From: an uncultured Candidatus Altimarinota bacterium
GTDB lineage: Bacteria; Patescibacteriota; Gracilibacteria; BD1-5; UBA6164
DNA length: 12,101 nucleotides
Assembly (NCBI GenBank): GCA_937931775.1
Contig: CALHAQ010000076.1
Coordinates: 1 to 12,101, forward strand
Direction: 5' to 3'
The translations under genes were made by a program, and so were the position numbers. Below are positions 10,301 through 12,101 of the stretch, piece after piece; the first letter of the stretch is position 1, and each line of letters opens with the position of its first letter. The notes under the pieces were generated by a model. It ran no database searches. It was given only the letters and a program-made list of their open reading frames with translations, and was not told where the DNA came from.

Positions 10301-12101
10301 AATGATCAGCTTGGTCAGGAGGAGCTACGTGTAGCTGAAGTGACGCAGAGATAGCGAGATGTCAGCAAGAAAATGATATAAAGAAAAAAGCATATGCAGA
10401 TGTAAACGCGTTTATTGCCTCACTTGAAAGAAATATACAAATTCTTGAAGAATATAAGCAATTCCCTGATAAGCTTGCAAAACTTATTAATATAAAAGAA
10501 GTATGGTTAGAACAAATACTCTGTAATATAGAAGCTATTTCTAAACTCGTATGAGAATGGGTTTCAAGTAACGGTGAGAGATTTAAAGCCTGGGTAGAGC
10601 TTTATATACTTATAAAAGCTATACTGAAATCTTGGCAGCTATTTATAGATGTATTTAAAGGCTATGAACAAGAATGTCATGAGTGTAAAAATGAACGACA
10701 AGATCTTCAAGACTTTACATTCCAACTTATTAGCGCTGTAATACCTTCAGCTCCTATTATCCAATTTCCAAAATGGCCTGATATTATACTTGACTTACAT
10801 AATATTAGAGCAGGTATGACAGTATATATGCCGGACTTTGATATTAATTTGAGACCTATAGTTCTTCCAACTCTTCCTACTCTTTCTCTTCCAGATGTTC
10901 CAAGTGTTTGATTTAGTCTTCCGGCTCTTCCAATTCTCCCTACTTTTGAGCTTCCAGAACTTCCAGAGCTCCCATCTCTCCCAAGTGTAGAGCTTCCAGA
11001 TCTTCCACCTCCACCAAAAATACCAAAACTTTTTGGTTCTGTCGAGGGGATGCTCAATATTATGAAACTTGTTACAAAGGCAATGTGTATTTTGAAAAGT
11101 TCACCTTTTGTTCCTGAGTGGAGAGCTGGTGATCAAATAGCATTCCTTACGGAAAGAAATGGGTATATTCCAACAGATTTCATTAATATTCAGCCACCAA
11201 CATTCTCTTATTCAGCAATATCTGCAATAAAAGTAACAACATATGTAAATCTAGAATTTGAAATGGAATTTATACTTGAAGCAGTACGATCTATCACTGC
11301 TCCACTTGATGAGGTATCGAATAATATTGCAAATATGTTTGATATTTCCCTTTCTGATATCAATCTCTCAGAGGCTCTGCCTATACCTAGTGATATCAAT
11401 CTTGATATAGGTATTGATGGTGAAACTGATACAAATATATCTTTTGCCCCTCTAAATGAAAACCCGGAAGGACTTATATTTATTGTAGGAGTTCTTAGTT
11501 GAAAGTTTATTGAATTTATTGATTATCTTGGTAAAAATAGTCATAAAACTATGACGAATAATGAGTTTAAAAAATATGTAGGATGACAGCTTGCGAGCAA
11601 ATCATTTACAGAAAATTCAAGAACACAAGAAATCAGAGATATATGGGAAGAAGTGCTTTCTCTTACGTATTCAGCCGAAAATGAATTTATCGCTCAGCTC
11701 CAAGATGCTAATAGAGATAAATTCCAAACGATACAGGATATTATTTCTACAGAAATACAGTATTCTCAAAAACAACAAAGAGATCTAGAGAATTTAGATA
11801 CACCAAGTTTTATACAAAAAGTAGCTGGAGAAAAAGACGAAAGAAACAATAGCTATAAAGAACTTCTAGATCCGCATAGTATTCGAACAATAGATGCAGC
11901 TATCAATCTCGTATCTGGTGAAAGCGAAGAAGCAAAAAGCTTCAGAGAAGATATAGAGGTTCAGGGAGAAAATCTCATGGAGAGAGTGAGAGGAGGACTT
12001 AGCGCTTACAAAGAAAATTCTCTTAGAGCAAGTAACCATGAAAGTGATGGATCAGCTGCTGGTGGTGGTACATGTCATAGTAGTTGAGCTTATCAATATG
12101 T
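1192..12101 (+). CDS. Giant secreted multidomain surface protein, UGA=Gly, 3' end beyond window
   Basis: One frame stays open for 3,636 codons to the right edge, with no TAA or TAG and about 99 in-frame TGA codons read as Gly (hand count). The start is fixed by TAA TAA at 1183-1188; ATG 1192 is the first start after it. No good Shine-Dalgarno is visible. Order of parts by residue: signal peptide 1-38; N-terminal globular module about 44-300; Cys-rich segment 434-666; calcium-loop-like 983-995; Ig-like beta domains about 1204-1583; beta-rich unassigned about 1584-2020; FG-GAP/VCBS-like blades about 2021-2163; DUF11-like about 2404-2443; two thrombospondin-3-like Asp loops 2493-2557; Gly/Pro/Cys-rich 2591-2833; helical about 2844-3193; Leu-Pro rod 3225-3278; charged helices about 3484-3620. 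The mass exceeds roughly 390 kDa. The architecture fits an exported cell-surface adhesin; the surface anchor, if any, would lie beyond the window. No enzymatic motif is certain. Role in host contact is inference. Confidence 0.9.
1321..2091 (+). other. N-terminal globular module of the giant protein, C25-like layout
   Basis: Residues about 44-300 alternate strands and helices. In order: a strand RVVIIPTP near 77-85; a helix with VLDIASLNESLFFEGYK; the strand RLVGTVLVGKTPVPIV at 116-131; ILPYVDFEEKAYIYD near 141-155; EIWHGVISP at 174-182; and the helix DAMNDFFDKTHDFY near 192-205. Gingipain-like C25 domains have a similar order: a strand ending in a VGD-type turn, an Asp/Tyr-rich segment, an (R)GR(I)P-like strand, then a helix with conserved Lys and Tyr. 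No clear His-Cys dyad is visible, so if related it may be inactive. This is a comparison of layouts from memory, not a proven family. Confidence 0.35.
2491..3189 (+). other. Cysteine-rich segment of the giant protein
   Basis: Ten cysteines at residues 434, 456, 487, 560, 585, 604, 632, 653, 664 and 666 lie in a Gly/Asn/Ser-rich stretch. It ends in a Gly-rich loop after Cys653 (coded TGA GGA TGA TGA at 3154-3165) and the motif CTCPSP. An even number of Cys in an exported protein suggests disulfide-stabilised, beta-rich structure. TGA codons are unusually dense here because the segment is Gly-rich. I recognise no named family. Confidence 0.6.
3190..4137 (+). other. Mixed, mainly helical region of the giant protein
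   Basis: Residues about 667-982. The middle (about 745-915) is rich in helix-forming and polar residues (SEKVKQHLDEVSTEINSVI, KYKFIFQEYLSNEF) and has a long TGA-free run (3361-3975) because glycine is scarce. It ends with a hydrophobic, Trp-containing stretch IFQWIPAIICWLKEMLPP (about 941-958), too short and interrupted to be a sure membrane segment, followed by the Cys pair at 967 and 983. No family recognised. Confidence 0.45.
4138..4176 (+). other. Thrombospondin-3-like calcium loop 1
   Basis: Residues 983-995 read CDRDENKNGISDC, the spacing of Asp/Asn side chains (D-x-D-x-N-x-N-G-x-x-D) found in calcium-binding thrombospondin type-3-like and dockerin-like loops. The loop is bracketed by two Cys that could form a disulfide. 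Calcium binding is inferred from the motif only. Confidence 0.5.
4801..5940 (+). other. Array of Ig-like beta-sandwich domains in the giant protein
   Basis: Residues about 1204-1583 contain about four units of alternating beta strands. Recognisable edges are: a unit ending RSGQYEIHIRDGVGFHSYRV; one from TLSTNIIETGGNISTHLLTI through NTLTITVRDLAGNLVEEET; one from KLNMSLLGSLPKVGGETYTY; and one from VDIHLSRDRIEASPNDQAI through GKAQFQISGTDIPGIGYFKV. The pattern (hydrophilic start, internal 'D.YgN' turn, closing 'G.y.v.v' strand) resembles the Ig-like repeats (Big_1 and related) of bacterial adhesins such as invasin and intimin. The exact family and domain count are uncertain. Such arrays usually act as stalks holding a binding head away from the cell. 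Confidence 0.55.
5941..7251 (+). other. Beta-rich region without a recognised domain
   Basis: Residues about 1584-2020 alternate hydrophobic and polar residues as in long beta structure, with many Asn, Ser, Asp and Gly and no Cys. Parts such as the ISPDFDSEGRLIMDIHNEAL stretch and the adjacent IGRAYYNISDSSDITLGL look like further beta-sandwich modules. Six or more TGA codons lie in tight turns, consistent with glycine. I cannot assign a family. Confidence 0.4.
7252..7680 (+). other. FG-GAP/VCBS-like repeat blades in the giant protein
   Basis: Residues about 2021-2163 hold three similar units: YQVFDYNNDSAKDLITIHRD, then TGDFSGDGYDDIFFVTDRGE, then ESYDMDSDGKDDIITLDDAG. Each has the D-x-(D/N)-x-D-G-x-x-D-(I/L) calcium loop and closing strand typical of FG-GAP/VCBS blades, as in integrin-alpha-like beta-propellers. 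The Gly that opens the second unit (7441-7443) and the Gly in the first (HRDG, 7336-7338) are both TGA. Three blades are fewer than a full seven-blade propeller, so diverged blades may lie upstream or the domain may be reduced. These domains commonly bind other proteins or glycans. Confidence 0.75.
7681..8160 (+). other. Acidic linker of the giant protein
   Basis: Residues about 2164-2403. The middle (about 2225-2315) is rich in Glu, Asp, Ser and Pro (NGEEVDPEFIDESLVESF, GELDPNSPDASSTNS) and is probably flexible or only partly folded, linking the FG-GAP-like unit to the DUF11-like domain. No motif of known function seen. Confidence 0.4.
8161..8520 (+). other. DUF11-like domain in the giant protein
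   Basis: Residues about 2404-2443 plus flanks contain LQTGDRVFYDISIKNTSS followed by NNIAYVDSIPKYFHFLTDD, and later LDPGEETIVRFELETL. This follows the DUF11 pattern of a 'vGD.v.Y.i.v.NtG' strand pair, a 'v.v.D.lP.....' strand and a final 'l.pGe.....f...v' strand. DUF11 is an extracellular beta-sandwich found in repeat-rich bacterial and archaeal surface proteins. The Gly of the opening TGD (in the 8161 line of sequence, codon before GAT) is TGA. Assignment is by pattern, from memory. Confidence 0.55.
8668..8862 (+). other. Thrombospondin-3-like calcium loops 2 and 3
   Basis: DEDGNGVPDYLDG (residues from 2493) and DSDGDGIPDSDDS (2545-2557) are classic thrombospondin type-3-like D-x-D-G-D/N-G-x-x-D loops, about 50 residues apart with an acidic linker between them. 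Calcium binding would stiffen the segment just before the Gly/Pro/Cys-rich region. Motif evidence only. Confidence 0.7.
8962..9690 (+). other. Gly/Pro/Cys-rich segment with clustered TGA codons
   Basis: Residues 2591-2833 begin right after an amphipathic acidic helix (ALDEINGAIDELSEEIDELI). Ten Cys lie at 2594, 2601, 2647, 2652, 2653, 2671, 2706, 2731, 2741 and 2767. Motifs include GFGGGGCIATPLNWAPLAPG, TSCGTSPCC, and PYPGNGFGIIHANCDG; the segment closes with a Gly run before GDSS. There are about fifteen TGA codons, several adjacent (9205/9208, 9418/9421, 9685/9688). The composition suggests a disulfide-rich, compact or collagen-unlike coil domain. No named family recognised. Confidence 0.6.
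9721..10770 (+). other. Long helical region of the giant protein
   Basis: Residues about 2844-3193 are dominated by helix-forming, charged and Trp-containing sequence: FLMDWVERQLDEITSKLTNL near the start, then SIALAQWKAELASKGSAW, then AYADVNAFIASLERNIQILE and EWVSSNGERFKAWVELYIL. Paired Cys occur around GLNCSGEDALRCK, ATCSGSDAEIARC and QECHEC, spaced as if to staple helical hairpins by disulfides. Possibly a helical bundle or coiled coil. No family recognised. Confidence 0.5.
10864..11025 (+). repeat. Leu-Pro repeat rod in the giant protein
   Basis: Residues 3225-3278 are a low-complexity run of LP dipeptides every three to five residues: LPTLPTLSLPDVPSV, LPALPILPTFELPELPELPS, and VELPDLPPPPKIPK. 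At DNA level it appears as repeated CTTCCA-type units. Proline spaced this way gives an extended, stiff, polyproline-like spacer, as in wall-spanning or stalk regions of surface proteins. Repeat slippage could make its length vary between strains. Confidence 0.8.
11641..12050 (+). other. Charged helical region near the right edge
   Basis: Residues about 3484-3620 are rich in Glu, Lys, Gln, Asp and Arg, with hydrophobic residues spaced as in an amphipathic or coiled-coil helix (IWEEVLSLTYSAENEFIAQL, DANRDKFQTIQDIISTEIQ, SQKQQRDLENLD). It runs into a Gly/Cys stretch (AAGGGTCHSSGAY) at the window edge, similar in style to the earlier Cys-rich segments. The protein continues beyond the window. 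Confidence 0.45.

Noticed and set aside
10707..11057. Minus-strand open frame of 116 codons rich in Gly and Ser
   Set aside because: It is the reverse complement of the Leu-Pro repeat DNA; the repetition explains both the open frame and the biased composition.
1192..12087. A string of separate short genes or a decayed pseudogene (fragments such as 1192-1503, 1888-2124, 3460-3978, 9439-9687, 11653-12087)
   Set aside because: All are in one frame, every break is TGA and never TAA or TAG, and sequence on both sides of each TGA continues the same domains. Decay would also give TAA, TAG and frameshifts.
1192..12101. Mycoplasma-type code 4 (TGA = Trp)
   Set aside because: TGA sits in glycine runs and at conserved Gly positions of FG-GAP-like and DUF2000 sequence, and TGG already serves as Trp.
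1..12101. tRNA, rRNA, CRISPR array, insertion sequence or attachment site
   Set aside because: No cloverleaf-like arms, spaced direct repeats, transposase motifs or terminal inverted repeats were seen on reading both strands; nearly all of the window is accounted for by the three genes.

Overview
The window comes from an AT-rich bacterium that reads UGA as an amino acid. One frame runs from the ATG at 1192 to the right edge (about 10.9 kb) with no TAA or TAG, but holds roughly 100 in-frame TGA codons. A second gene at the left edge also runs through four TGA codons before a TAA. TGA falls where family consensus wants glycine: the first Gly of an FG-GAP/VCBS-type blade at 7441-7443, glycine runs, and the Gly of the DUF2000 C-terminal strand. 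TGG is used separately for tryptophan. This matches genetic code 25 (UGA = Gly), known from Candidatus Absconditabacteria (SR1) and Gracilibacteria, so one of these ultrasmall episymbiotic CPR lineages is the likely source. Which of the two cannot be decided from the window.

Layout, all on the + strand. (1) 2-451: a DUF2000-family protein, 5' end unresolved, closed by TAA and a strong hairpin terminator at 467-499. (2) 511-921: mscL, the large-conductance mechanosensitive channel, starting only 11 bases after that terminator and followed by its own perfect-stem terminator at 941-975. (3) 976-1191: a T-rich intergenic stretch with a possible promoter. (4) 1192-12101: one giant secreted protein of at least 3,636 residues, cut by the right edge. 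Read in the standard code it looks like many broken hypothetical fragments, but it is one continuous gene.

The giant protein begins with a signal peptide. Then come, in order: an N-terminal globular module whose layout recalls gingipain-like (C25) domains; a cysteine-rich segment; a helical part; a calcium-binding-like loop; an array of Ig-like beta domains; further beta-rich sequence; FG-GAP/VCBS-like blades; a DUF11-like domain; two thrombospondin-type-3-like Asp loops; a Gly/Pro/Cys-rich segment dense in TGA; long helical stretches; a Leu-Pro repeat rod; and a charged helical region. This is the architecture of a very large surface protein or adhesin. In an episymbiont it would plausibly mediate contact with the host cell, but that is inference. 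The three genes do not form an obvious pathway, since terminators separate them into independent units. No tRNA, rRNA, CRISPR array, insertion sequence or minus-strand gene was seen.
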